From Caulobacterales bacterium (GTDB lineage Bacteria; Pseudomonadota; Alphaproteobacteria; Caulobacterales; Aquidulcibacteraceae): a DNA stretch of 64,000 bases. The translations under genes and the position numbers were made by a program. The DNA lies in assembly GCA_017303355.1 (NCBI GenBank), contig JAFLCU010000008.1, forward strand, positions 103,042 to 167,041, written 5' to 3'. A model generated the notes under the pieces. The model was given only the letters and a program-made list of their open reading frames with translations. It was not told where the DNA came from and did not search any database. This document shows positions 34,953 through 42,906 of this stretch, piece after piece (position 1 is the first letter of the stretch; each line of letters begins with the position of its first letter).

Positions 34953-35528
34953 CTATTGCGCGGCGTTCTCCGAAGCTGGCGGCAGTTGGAGTTCGGCAAT
35001 CAATTGCGCTTTCACTTCAGCGGACAATTCTTCCTGCTCCGCAATGAATTCTCGCACGGCGTCCGCGTCCGCGCCGCTGACCCGCACATAGGCGAGATCA
35101 TCCGCGTCGCCGGGGCCGCCTTCGTCGGCGTTGACGACAACCTGCTGGCCGCCTTCGCCGCCCACGGAGATGCGCACCTGGCCGTTTTCACTCTCAGCGC
35201 CGTTATCCTCGCCCGCGACGCTCAAGGAGAAGCCAGGCAAGCGGATGGATACTTGCTCCGGCAATGCCTCACCTTGCGGCGGCGGCTCGGCCGCGAGCGC
35301 CTGCGAACGCGTATTGTCCATCAACGCCGAGGCGCCTTCCGCGGCGCGCGCGCCGACGGTGCGGCCGTCCGGCGTGGTGATGAGATAAGTCTGCTGATTG
35401 TCGCCCGCGCGGATTTCCATCGTGTAGCCGCCGGCGGACGCCGTTTGATCATTCCCTGCGCCATCGCCGATCACCACCGGGCCGCAGGCCGCCAGACCCA
35501 GCGCCAAGAGAGCCGCCATCAACCGCAT
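34953..35528 (-). CDS. Lipoprotein of unknown function
   Basis: ATG 35528, eight bases after GGAGG, gives 191 residues with a lipoprotein signal MRLMAALLALGLAAC. The mature protein is acidic and predicted mostly beta (GGYTMEIRAGDNQQTYLITT, IRLPGFSLSVAGED, VRISVGGEG), with a helical end (DADAVREFIAEQEELSAEVK). No family is recognised. It lies upstream of the S46 peptidase gene on the same strand, with 80 bp between them, so it may be co-transcribed. Confidence 0.75.
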   Translation of the reverse strand: MRLMAALLALGLAACGPVVIGDGAGNDQTASAGGYTMEIRAGDNQQTYLITTPDGRTVGARAAEGASALMDNTRSQALAAEPPPQGEALPEQVSIRLPGFSLSVAGEDNGAESENGQVRISVGGEGGQQVVVNADEGGPGDADDLAYVRVSGADADAVREFIAEQEELSAEVKAQLIAELQLPPASENAAQ

Positions 35529-35639
35529 CGGAACCTCCAAGTTTCCACCCATACTCGGCGGGCAGGCAGCCGCCCGCAAGCGCGGCGGCCGCAGACCCAC
35601 ATATCCAGGATGCAAGGCTCAGGGCGTTTGGATGCTGAC

Positions 35640-35888
35640 TTAGCGGGTCCGTTCGAACCGGATCACCTTTTCGTCGCGGTCCACGTAGGCGACGCGATAG
35701 CCTGCCCGCATCCAGGACCGGGCGTGACTGTGGTGATCCTGATTGTCATTGGCCCAGAACGAGCGGTGCTTTACAGCGCTTTGCGGCAGCGGCGCGCCGA
35801 TGATCTGTTCGATATCTTCGAAGGTAAGCATTTCCGCGCGGCCATTGCGCCGGCTGAGATGAGATTGAAGCGCCGCGTACTTGCGCAT
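35640..35888 (-). CDS. Small DUF7662-type protein
   Basis: ATG 35888 (GAAGGA upstream) gives 82 residues: MRKYAALQSHLSRRNGRAEM, LTFEDIEQIIGAPLPQSA, KHRSFWANDNQ and RSWMRAGYRVAYVDRDEKVI. This pattern (a helix-strand domain with a W-W/N-D patch) is seen in many short proteins, often near restriction or mobile genes. Function is unknown. The surrounding 35529-36083 region otherwise holds only the divergent promoter for the DUF885 gene. Confidence 0.7.
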   Translation of the reverse strand: MRKYAALQSHLSRRNGRAEMLTFEDIEQIIGAPLPQSAVKHRSFWANDNQDHHSHARSWMRAGYRVAYVDRDEKVIRFERTR

Positions 35889-36083
35889 GTCCTTCGGCTC
35901 CCGTGCGTCGTTACGTATCGGATTTGCAACAATGCTGACGGATTCAAACGATGAACTGATTTGCGACTTATGCACAGGGGGTGCGCACCGAGCGTTGCAG
36001 TGGCGGGGCTTGCCATTGATCGCTGGCCGCTTGACCGCCCCGGCGCCGGCGCTTTCATCGGGCGCTGAAACATCCGGGGGATC

Positions 36084-37919
36084 ATGATGTCGTTCAATCG
36101 CCGCGCCTTGCTGCAAGGGAGCGCCGCCGCGCTCGCGCTTACCGCCATGCCGGCCGAGGCGCAAACAGGCGATGCCGCGGCCGACCGCCTGCTCGGCCGC
36201 ATCACCGAGCAATTGCTGCGCGATTATCCGACGAGCGCGACCGGCGCTGGCGTGGATAAGGACGGACGTGCGCCACTGCGCTCGCGGCTGGATGATCGCT
36301 CCGCTTCCGGTCAGCGCAGCATCAAGAGCCATGTGCGTTCCACGCTCGGCCAATTGCGCCGACTCGACACTGAAGCGATGAGCGCCGAAAAGCGGCTCGA
36401 TATCGATGTAGTCCGCACCGCGTTCGAACTGGCGTCCGAAGGCTTTGAATTTCCGTACGGCGATGTCGCCGTGCTCAATTCCAATTGGTCGTATCGCAAC
36501 ACGCCCTACGCCGTGGCGCAGAATGTCGGCGCGTTCGTCGAAATCCCCTCGTTCCTCGATTCCAGCCACTCGATCACCACCACGGACGACGCCGACGCTT
36601 ATCTTGCGCGCATGGAAGCCTATGCGCGCCAGCTTGATGGCGAGACCGCGCGTGTACGCGCCGATGGCGGCCGCGGTGTGGTGCTGCCGAACTTCCTGCT
36701 CGACAAGACGCTACAACAATTGAGCACCAGCCGCGCTGCGCCCGTGGCGCAATGGGGCGTGGTGACATCGCTCGCGACGCGCGCGGCAGCCGCCAATCTC
36801 AACGCCGCTTACGCGACCGATGCGGCGCGCATCGCGCAGCAACGCATCGCGCCAGCGCTGGATCGGCAAATCGCGGCGCTCGAAGCATTGCAGCCACAAG
36901 CAAACGGCAACGCCGGCGTTTGGGATCTGCCGCAGGGCGAAGAATATTATGCGTGGGCGCTGCGCGCCGGCACGACCACGAATATGACGGCGGAAGAGGT
37001 CCACGACATGGGCCTCGAAGAATTGCGCTCGCTCCACGCACAGATGGACCCGATCCTGCGTTCGATCGGCTACACCGAAGGCAGCGTCGGCGCGCGCATG
37101 ACAGCGCTCGGCGCCGATCCGCGCTACCAATTCGCCGAAGGCGACCCGGGCCGCGCCGAGATCATGGCTTTCATCGAAGAGCGCATCGCCGATATTCGCA
37201 CGCGCCTGCCGCGCGCGTTCAACACGCTTGTGCGCGGCTATCTCGAAGTCGTGCGCATTTCGCCGGACGTGGAAGCCGGCGCGCCGGGCGCCTATGGCGG
37301 CGCGGGTACGATCGACGGCAGCGAGCCCGGCCATTTCTGGATCAATCTGCGCTCGACATCGCTGCACACGAAATTCGATCTGGCCGACCTCACCTATCAC
37401 GAGGCGATTCCCGGCCACGTCTGGCAAGGGGAATACACATTCCGCCAACCGCTCATTCGTTCGCTGCTCGGCTTCAATGCGTACAGCGAAGGCTGGGCGC
37501 TCTATGCGCAACAGATCGCCGACGAATTGGGCGTCTATGACGATTTCCCCGTCGGTCGCCTCGGCTATCTGCAATCGCTCGCCTTCCGCGCCTGCCGCTT
37601 GGTGGTCGACACCGGCTTGCACGCAAACTCGAAGCGTTGGACGCGCGAACAAGGCGTCGAATTCTTCGCGCGCGAAAACGGATCAAATCCGGAGGACGTG
37701 CGCGGCGAAGTCGATCGCTATTGCACCTGGCCCGGCCAAGCCTGCGGCTACAAAGTCGGCCATTCCATGATCAACCAACTCCGCACCGGCGCGCAAAGTG
37801 CGTTGGGCGAAGGCTACGATGTCCGCGCATTCAACGACGCCGTCGTCACCGGCGGCAACGTGCCGATGACCGTGCTCGGGCGCGTGATCGACGCGTATGT
37901 GGCGGGCGCACTGGGTTAA
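36084..37919 (+). CDS. DUF885 gluzincin-like metalloprotein (Tat-type signal)
   Basis: The 611-residue protein starts with a twin-arginine-type signal (SFNRRALLQGSAAALALTAM) and matches DUF885. It has an HExxxH-type zinc motif HEAIPGH (His439, Glu440, His445), then a conserved downstream Glu in AYSEGWALYAQQ, and a closing GYKVGHSMINQLR. This resembles M2/M32-type peptidases, so it is a predicted exported metal-dependent hydrolase. It sits before a perfect 27-bp inverted repeat that may act as a processing or termination hairpin. Confidence 0.88.
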   Translation: MMSFNRRALLQGSAAALALTAMPAEAQTGDAAADRLLGRITEQLLRDYPTSATGAGVDKDGRAPLRSRLDDRSASGQRSIKSHVRSTLGQLRRLDTEAMSAEKRLDIDVVRTAFELASEGFEFPYGDVAVLNSNWSYRNTPYAVAQNVGAFVEIPSFLDSSHSITTTDDADAYLARMEAYARQLDGETARVRADGGRGVVLPNFLLDKTLQQLSTSRAAPVAQWGVVTSLATRAAAANLNAAYATDAARIAQQRIAPALDRQIAALEALQPQANGNAGVWDLPQGEEYYAWALRAGTTTNMTAEEVHDMGLEELRSLHAQMDPILRSIGYTEGSVGARMTALGADPRYQFAEGDPGRAEIMAFIEERIADIRTRLPRAFNTLVRGYLEVVRISPDVEAGAPGAYGGAGTIDGSEPGHFWINLRSTSLHTKFDLADLTYHEAIPGHVWQGEYTFRQPLIRSLLGFNAYSEGWALYAQQIADELGVYDDFPVGRLGYLQSLAFRACRLVVDTGLHANSKRWTREQGVEFFARENGSNPEDVRGEVDRYCTWPGQACGYKVGHSMINQLRTGAQSALGEGYDVRAFNDAVVTGGNVPMTVLGRVIDAYVAGALG

Positions 37920-37925
37920 GCGCCG

Positions 37926-37993
37926 ATATGGACCGCCGGCGCCCTCGCCGGCCAGCGCCGGTGCATGCCGGCGAGGGCGCCGGCGGTCCATAT
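37926..37993. repeat. Perfect 27-bp inverted repeat (REP-like palindrome)
   Basis: Arms 37926-37952 and 37967-37993 are exact complements over 27 bp with a 14-base loop. The outer ends read ATATGGACCGCCGGCG and CGCCGGCGGTCCATAT. It starts seven bases after the DUF885 stop. Diverged copies lie at 38656 and 18956. Confidence 0.92.
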
Positions 37994-38787
37994 TTCACGC
38001 CCTCCCTTGCCATGCGCGCGCGTGCGCTCGCCGGCCGCGAGTTTCGATGAAAGCTGCCTGCAAGGCAGGAGGTCGGGGCGCGTCGGACGCGCCGAGATAG
38101 TCTCAAGATGCGTTGTGCGATCACTCGAACAACGCGCGCGTCGAACGCGCCCCGTCAATCGGCCGTTATTCCCGGACTGGACTAGTACTTGCCCTGCTCA
38201 CCTCGATGGAAACCAAAGAGGGGCCTTAGGTCCGAATTCACCAGATTTCACCGGTGCAACGCGCAGGAATGACCGATCATTCCTGGACCCTGCGGTTTCA
38301 TGCCCCGCAGGCAATGCTGGCGTCGTTCGCCTTCGCCCAGCGAACCTGAAAAGCGTCGCGCCTTCTATGAAGGCTCACGCGACATTCCACGTCCGCGAAC
38401 TTGCTCAACGATGCTCCGCCTTTCGCTTTACAAGCTATTGCGAAACATCGAAGCGACGCCGGCCGCGCCGGTCGCCGCTCTGACCTTTCAAAGGTTCGGT
38501 GCACTTCGAAATCCTCCCGTGCCAGAGCGCGAACATTATAGGCGCACTTTGAAGCCGGTCGGATTGATTTCTGGCGTCGCATTGAATTTTCTGATCGAAA
38601 TCGCCGAGAGGTGTGGGATTGGGAGGATATCTATCCCCGCTTCGGCAGCCGCGCGCGTGGAGCGCCAGCGCCCTAGCCGGCCATCTCCGGTGCAGGCCGG
38701 CGAGACGCCGACGGTCCATATTTCATGCCCTCCCTTGCCACCTGCGCGCGCAAGTTGTTAGCTGAGCGCGGGTATCGGGAGGTGGTC
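37994..38787. other. Gene-poor, repeat-rich stretch
   Basis: No convincing gene is seen in about 790 bp. It holds several short palindromes: GGCGCGTC/GACGCGCC (near 38074), CAGGAATGA/TCATTCCTG (38264-38285) and CCTGCGG/CCGCAGG (38289-38311). It also holds a diverged copy of the large palindrome (38656-38750). Open frames here are short, low-complexity and lack ribosome sites. It may be decayed intergenic repeat or a remnant of an old insertion. Confidence 0.6.
38656..38750. repeat. Diverged copy of the palindromic repeat
   Basis: It opens GCGTGGAGCGCCAGCGCCCT, closes CCGACGGTCCATATTTCA and shares the trailing CCCTCCCTTGCCA with the 37926 copy (after its right arm). The mismatches break the perfect stem. 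Confidence 0.7.
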
Positions 38788-39090
38788 ATGGCGCTTACGG
38801 ACGCGCAACGGGAAGCGATTTATCGGCTGCGGTTGAAGAAACCGAACGCGAACGGGCTGTTCAAGCATCTGGCTGAGATGCAGCAAAGAAGAAGCAAAAC
38901 CTCGGTGAGCGTCGTCGAGGATTTTTCGGGGCTCAACCGGGCGCTGTCTTTGGAATTGATGCGCGAGATTGCGGACACCGGTGTTGCCGCCGTTCACGGT
39001 GGCGGCGGCGGTCAAGAGAGCTATCTGGAATGGGCGGACGGCGTCGATTGCCGCGAGATCGGCAAAGATACGGATACGCCGCTGCGCTGA
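38788..39090 (+). CDS. Small hypothetical protein
   Basis: ATG 38788, with GGGAGG five bases before, gives 100 residues: MALTDAQREAIYRLRLKKPN, then helical text to LELMREIADTGVAAVHGGGG and a short acidic end. No family is recognised and it has no signal or membrane segment. It converges with the endonuclease V-like gene, eight bases away, and follows the gene-poor repeat region, so it could be an accessory gene. Confidence 0.6.
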   Translation: MALTDAQREAIYRLRLKKPNANGLFKHLAEMQQRRSKTSVSVVEDFSGLNRALSLELMREIADTGVAAVHGGGGGQESYLEWADGVDCREIGKDTDTPLR

Positions 39091-39097
39091 GCACTAT

Positions 39098-40036
39098 TCA
39101 ACTCGCAACAATAGAGCGCGCCAAACGATCCGCTTGGCTGAGAAGTTTCGGCGTGCGGCCTTCGCCGCTCATGTTGACTATGCGTCTTGCCGCGTCGGCA
39201 CGATCAATGCCGACGCTTGTTATGAAAAGCGGCGCGTCGCTTGCGCCACGACGCACTGGCTGGGACCATGTGTCGTCGCGGAATTTTGTCTTCGCCACAC
39301 CGATCACTGGCACGCACCGTCCGAGCGCCTCGTAAAGGCGAGCGCCAAGCCCGGGTTTACCGTCCGCGCCCAGCCAGACGTAACCATCAACTACAATTGT
39401 CGAAACCGGGATCAGCGCTGCATCGAGTAATTCCATCAACAGAGGAAGCTCACGCTTGTAGAAGGCCCCTGGTTCATAGGCTGGTGGAGCCCCCTCCTTC
39501 GCGATTCCCTGCTTCGCCTGAGCGTGGAGGCCACTCCAATCCGCGAAATAAACGGCAGCAGCAGATGAACGATCCTCAGCGTAAGCGGCATCGACAGCTA
39601 CAATCGCAGGCGTGACTCCACTCCGCCAATCGCGCATCCATGGCATGGTTTTGCCGCGATGCCGCCAGATGCCCTTCGCGTCTGCGGTGAAGAACTCGCT
39701 CCACTGCGAATTTACGGTAGTGGAGAAATACTCAAGCTCGGCAAAGAACTCGTACACGCGAAGCGTCGCGAGGCGCTCGTCGTCCTCGCGATCAGAGTTA
39801 CTCGCGCGCACCGCATCGTCCATGTCGATAATCGCTGCAAGCGCCGAACGTGCTTGCGGAAGGAGATCATCGCGAACTGAGCCAAACTCGACCGGCAACT
39901 CGACATCAAACGCGAGGTCGCCTTCGCCAAGGGAGACGCGTGGTGCGACGCCCGCGGCCGCGCTCAAAGCCGTTTCAAAGGCGTCGAGATAGGATGACGG
40001 GACATTCTGACCGAGGCGAAAAGTGTTCTTCCGCAT
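39098..40036 (-). CDS. Endonuclease V-like protein with a novel N-terminal domain
   Basis: ATG 40036 gives 312 residues. Residues about 143-312 match the endonuclease V fold: IVAVDAAYAEDR (Asp149), the wedge-like AYEPGAFYKRELP (Glu196), STIVVDGYVWLG (Asp217) and VPVIGVAKTKF (Lys249). A final acid or His position appears as VGID (Asp278). EndoV cleaves near deoxyinosine (or inosine in RNA). The N-terminal 140 residues (MRKNTFRLGQNVPSSYLDAF onward) match nothing I know. The gene starts 15 bp after ettA on the same strand, so it may ride the ettA transcript. Divergence at the HP loop makes activity uncertain. Confidence 0.75.
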   Translation of the reverse strand: MRKNTFRLGQNVPSSYLDAFETALSAAAGVAPRVSLGEGDLAFDVELPVEFGSVRDDLLPQARSALAAIIDMDDAVRASNSDREDDERLATLRVYEFFAELEYFSTTVNSQWSEFFTADAKGIWRHRGKTMPWMRDWRSGVTPAIVAVDAAYAEDRSSAAAVYFADWSGLHAQAKQGIAKEGAPPAYEPGAFYKRELPLLMELLDAALIPVSTIVVDGYVWLGADGKPGLGARLYEALGRCVPVIGVAKTKFRDDTWSQPVRRGASDAPLFITSVGIDRADAARRIVNMSGEGRTPKLLSQADRLARSIVAS

Positions 40037-40050
40037 CGGTGGGATATAAC

Positions 40051-41721
40051 CTAACGCCCAAATTTCTGAAACTTGATCCGGCTCGGAATGATTTCCGTCA
40101 CGCCCAAGCGCCGCATCTTGTCTGCTTCGTAGCTGTCGAAATCGCCTTCGAACCATTCGAGATGGCTGTCGCCTTCGAAGGCGAGGATGTGCGTCGCCAA
40201 ACGGTTCAGGAACCAGCGATCGTGGCTGATGACGACGGCGCAGCCGGCGAAATCTTCGAGCGCGGCTTCCAGCGATTGCAGCGTTTCGACGTCCAAATCA
40301 TTGGTCGGTTCGTCGAGCAGCAGCACGTTGGCGCCGGTGAGCAGCGTCTTGGCGAGGTGCACGCGATTGCGTTCACCGCCCGAGAGCAGCCCCACTTTCT
40401 TCTGCTGATCGGCGCCCTTGAAATTAAAGCTCGACACGTAAGCGCGCGACGGCACGTCGCGGCCATTGATGGTGAGAATGTCGAGACCGCCTGAGATTTC
40501 CTCCCAGATCGTCTTCTTGTCATCGAGCGCATCGCGCGATTGATCGACGAAGCCGAGCTTCACGCTCTCGCCGATCGTAATTGTGCCGGCATCCGGCTTT
40601 TCCTGGCCGGTGATCATGCGGAAGAGCGTGGATTTGCCGGCGCCGTTCGGGCCGATAATGCCGACGATGCCGCCCGGCGGCAGCTTGAACGACAGCCCGT
40701 CGATCAAAAGCTTGTCGCCGAACGCCTTCTTCAGGCCGTCGAACTGAATGACGTTCTGCCCCAGGCGCGGGCCTGGCGGGATTTGGATGGTGGCGAACGT
40801 CTGCTTCTCGCGCTCGGCCTCGGCCGCCATTTCCTCGTAGCGCGCCAGACGCGCTTTCGACTTGGCTTGGCGCGCTTTTGGGGACTGCCGCACCCATTCG
40901 AGTTCGCGCGTCAGCGCCTTCTTACGTTCCGCGCTTTCGCTGGCTTCCTGCTCGGCGCGCTTGGCCTTGGCTTCGAGCCACGCCGAATAATTGCCTTCGT
41001 ATGGGTTGCCCTTGCCGCGATCGAGTTCGAGCGTCCACTTCGTCACTTGATCGAGGAAGTAGCGATCGTGCGTGACGAGGATCACGCAGCCCGGAAACGC
41101 TTCCAAATGATGCTGCAGCCAGGCGACGCTTTCGGCGTCGAGATGGTTGGTCGGTTCGTCGAGCAACAGCATGTCCGGCTTCGACAAGAGCAAACGGCAG
41201 AGCGCCACACGGCGGCGTTCGCCGCCGGAGAGCTTTTCCACGCCGCTATCGTCGGGCGGGCAGCGCAGCGCGTCCATCGCCATGTCGATGCGGCTATCGA
41301 TGTCCCACGCATCGGCGGCGTCGATCTTCTCCTGGAGCTTCGTCATCTCCTCCATGAGCTCATCGGTGTAATTTTCGCCGACTTCCATGCTCACTTCATT
41401 GAAGCGCGTGACGAGCTTCTTTTCCTCGCACCAGCTTTCGACATTCTCACGCACGTTGAGCTTTGGATCGAGCTGCGGCTCCTGCTCCAGATAGCCCATC
41501 TTGGTGCCGGCCAAGGGCTTCGCTTCGCCGGTGAAATCCTTGTCCATGCCGGCCATGATTTTCAGCAGCGTCGATTTACCCGAGCCGTTGACGCCGACGA
41601 CGCCGATCTTCGCGTCCGGGAAGAACGACAGCCAGATGTTCTCGAACACCTTCTTGCCGCCCGGATAGGCCTTCGTCAGGCCCTGCATCGAGAAAATATA
41701 CTGCGCCGGCTGCTGCGCCAT
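40051..41721 (-). CDS. ettA: EttA, energy-dependent translational throttle (ABC-F)
   Basis: The 556-residue protein has two ATPase domains: Walker [10 protein letters not shown] and GPNGAGKST, two signatures ([24 protein letters not shown]) and two LLLDEPTN Walker B motifs. EttA text is strong: [20 protein letters not shown], the arm ([20 protein letters not shown]) and the linker [20 protein letters not shown]. It binds the ribosomal E site and gates entry into elongation by energy state. No membrane domain is present. The endonuclease V-like gene follows directly. Confidence 0.97.
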   Translation of the reverse strand: MAQQPAQYIFSMQGLTKAYPGGKKVFENIWLSFFPDAKIGVVGVNGSGKSTLLKIMAGMDKDFTGEAKPLAGTKMGYLEQEPQLDPKLNVRENVESWCEEKKLVTRFNEVSMEVGENYTDELMEEMTKLQEKIDAADAWDIDSRIDMAMDALRCPPDDSGVEKLSGGERRRVALCRLLLSKPDMLLLDEPTNHLDAESVAWLQHHLEAFPGCVILVTHDRYFLDQVTKWTLELDRGKGNPYEGNYSAWLEAKAKRAEQEASESAERKKALTRELEWVRQSPKARQAKSKARLARYEEMAAEAEREKQTFATIQIPPGPRLGQNVIQFDGLKKAFGDKLLIDGLSFKLPPGGIVGIIGPNGAGKSTLFRMITGQEKPDAGTITIGESVKLGFVDQSRDALDDKKTIWEEISGGLDILTINGRDVPSRAYVSSFNFKGADQQKKVGLLSGGERNRVHLAKTLLTGANVLLLDEPTNDLDVETLQSLEAALEDFAGCAVVISHDRWFLNRLATHILAFEGDSHLEWFEGDFDSYEADKMRRLGVTEIIPSRIKFQKFGR

Positions 41722-41800
41722 GATTTCGCGTTCCTTTGAAGCTGAGCCGCGCGATATACAGGCGCCCGTCCCAGCCGTCGAGGCTAGGATCCACGCATAG

Positions 41801-41830
41801 AAAAAAGGCCGGCAGTCGCCCGCCGGCCTT
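41801..41830 (-). terminator. Terminator of the glycine-zipper lipoprotein gene
   Basis: A 9-bp perfect stem (AAGGCCGGC with GCCGGCCTT, 41805-41813 and 41822-41830), eight-base loop and a T-run on the minus strand, 24 bp after the gene stop. Confidence 0.9.
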
Positions 41831-41853
41831 GGTTCACACGATCAGTTTGGCGC

Positions 41854-42360
41854 TTACGCTGGAACCCACGTTCCGTTGGGGCCGCGGCAGAACGTTTCCG
41901 GCGGCAATTGCTGATTGCCGTATTGCGGATCGCTTACGGTGGCGCTGATGCGGCGGCATTCAGCGCCATAGCCCGGCGCCGAAACCGGTTGGGACACCGA
42001 GAGCGAACGCGTGCCGCCTTGATCGCTCTGCCAGCTGTCGTTCACGGCTTGGCCGCTATTGAGCGATTGATAATACGCGTTCTCGACGCGCTGCTGTTCG
42101 CGCGCCGTGAGCCAGCGGCAAACGCCGTACGTGCCAAGGCCGCCCACAGCGGCGCCGAGCGCTGCGTTCTCCGCGCGGTTTTCGCGCGGCCCTTGCGTGG
42201 CGCCGACAAGCGCGCCGACGCCCGCGCCGATCAGCGCATTGCGCGTGCATTGCGAAAGCTGCGTGCGCGGCGGACCCCCGCCATAGCCGCCGCTCGTCGT
42301 CTCACACGACGCCAGCACCATCGCGCCCGCGAGCGCCGCGCAAAGCAATTTCATTTTCAT
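41854..42360 (-). CDS. Glycine-zipper lipoprotein
   Basis: ATG 42360 (GGAGAGG upstream) gives 168 residues with signal MKMKLLCAALAGAMVLASC (lipobox LASC). A glycine-zipper block follows (RNALIGAGVGALVGATQG, then NAALGAAVGGLGTYG), as in outer-membrane-associated 2TM lipoproteins. A Cys-containing C-terminal region (YGAECRRISATVSDPQYGNQ, ETFCRGPNGTW) resembles the SH3-like end of such surface-antigen-type proteins. It ends before a strong terminator. Confidence 0.8.
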   Translation of the reverse strand: MKMKLLCAALAGAMVLASCETTSGGYGGGPPRTQLSQCTRNALIGAGVGALVGATQGPRENRAENAALGAAVGGLGTYGVCRWLTAREQQRVENAYYQSLNSGQAVNDSWQSDQGGTRSLSVSQPVSAPGYGAECRRISATVSDPQYGNQQLPPETFCRGPNGTWVPA

Positions 42361-42458
42361 GATGACCTCTCCGTTCATGTCGCGGCCGCCCCTCTCGCCG
42401 CGCGCAACACAATTGGCTCGGCGCGCGTTCTAGCACACGCCGCCCGGCTTGCGCGGCA

Positions 42459-42776
42459 TTATTGCGTTTGCTGAGCGTGGCAGAGCGTCTCCGCCGCGCC
42501 CGGACGCGTCCAATACGCTTCGATCGAGCGCCCGCGCAGCTCGGCGCCGCCTTCAGCATAGCGGAAACCCGATCCCGTGATCCGCGCCGGCAGGTCCACC
42601 GTCGTATAGCCTTCTTGCACCACACGGGCGAAATCAGGCGATCTTGTGAACGTCACATTCAATTCCGAACCGTCTTCGCAACGAAATATGCGTGTGACAG
42701 GCCCCGTATCCGGCGCGGGGCACGGCGTCTGGCAAGCTGCAAGCGCGAAAGCGGCGATCACAATAGCGGCGCGCAT
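42459..42776 (-). CDS. MliC-type C-type-lysozyme-inhibitor lipoprotein
   Basis: The 105-residue protein has a lipoprotein signal (MRAAIVIAAFALAAC) and an MliC-like beta-barrel domain: FRCEDGSELNVTF, then ITGSGFRYAEGGAELRGR and ETLCHA. Two cysteines (in FRCEDG and LCHA) fit the family disulphide. MliC/PliC proteins protect peptidoglycan from host or competitor lysozyme. Assignment is moderate because the conserved loop Ser/Lys is hard to place. Confidence 0.7.
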   Translation of the reverse strand: MRAAIVIAAFALAACQTPCPAPDTGPVTRIFRCEDGSELNVTFTRSPDFARVVQEGYTTVDLPARITGSGFRYAEGGAELRGRSIEAYWTRPGAAETLCHAQQTQ

Positions 42777-42906
42777 GGGAGGCTCCTGAAGAGGTCGCCC
42801 TTAGTCATAGGCCATTTCAGGGACCGCGCGATAGCTCTCTCCACTTTGGCTTGCCGCGATGATAGCGCGCGCCGTACCATTGCCCGCGCCTTTTGGGGGA
42901 GCCTTG

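Noticed and set aside
38300..38761. Open frames in the repeat-rich stretch, both strands
   Set aside because: They are low-complexity, cross palindromes and lack ribosome sites; no family text is visible.
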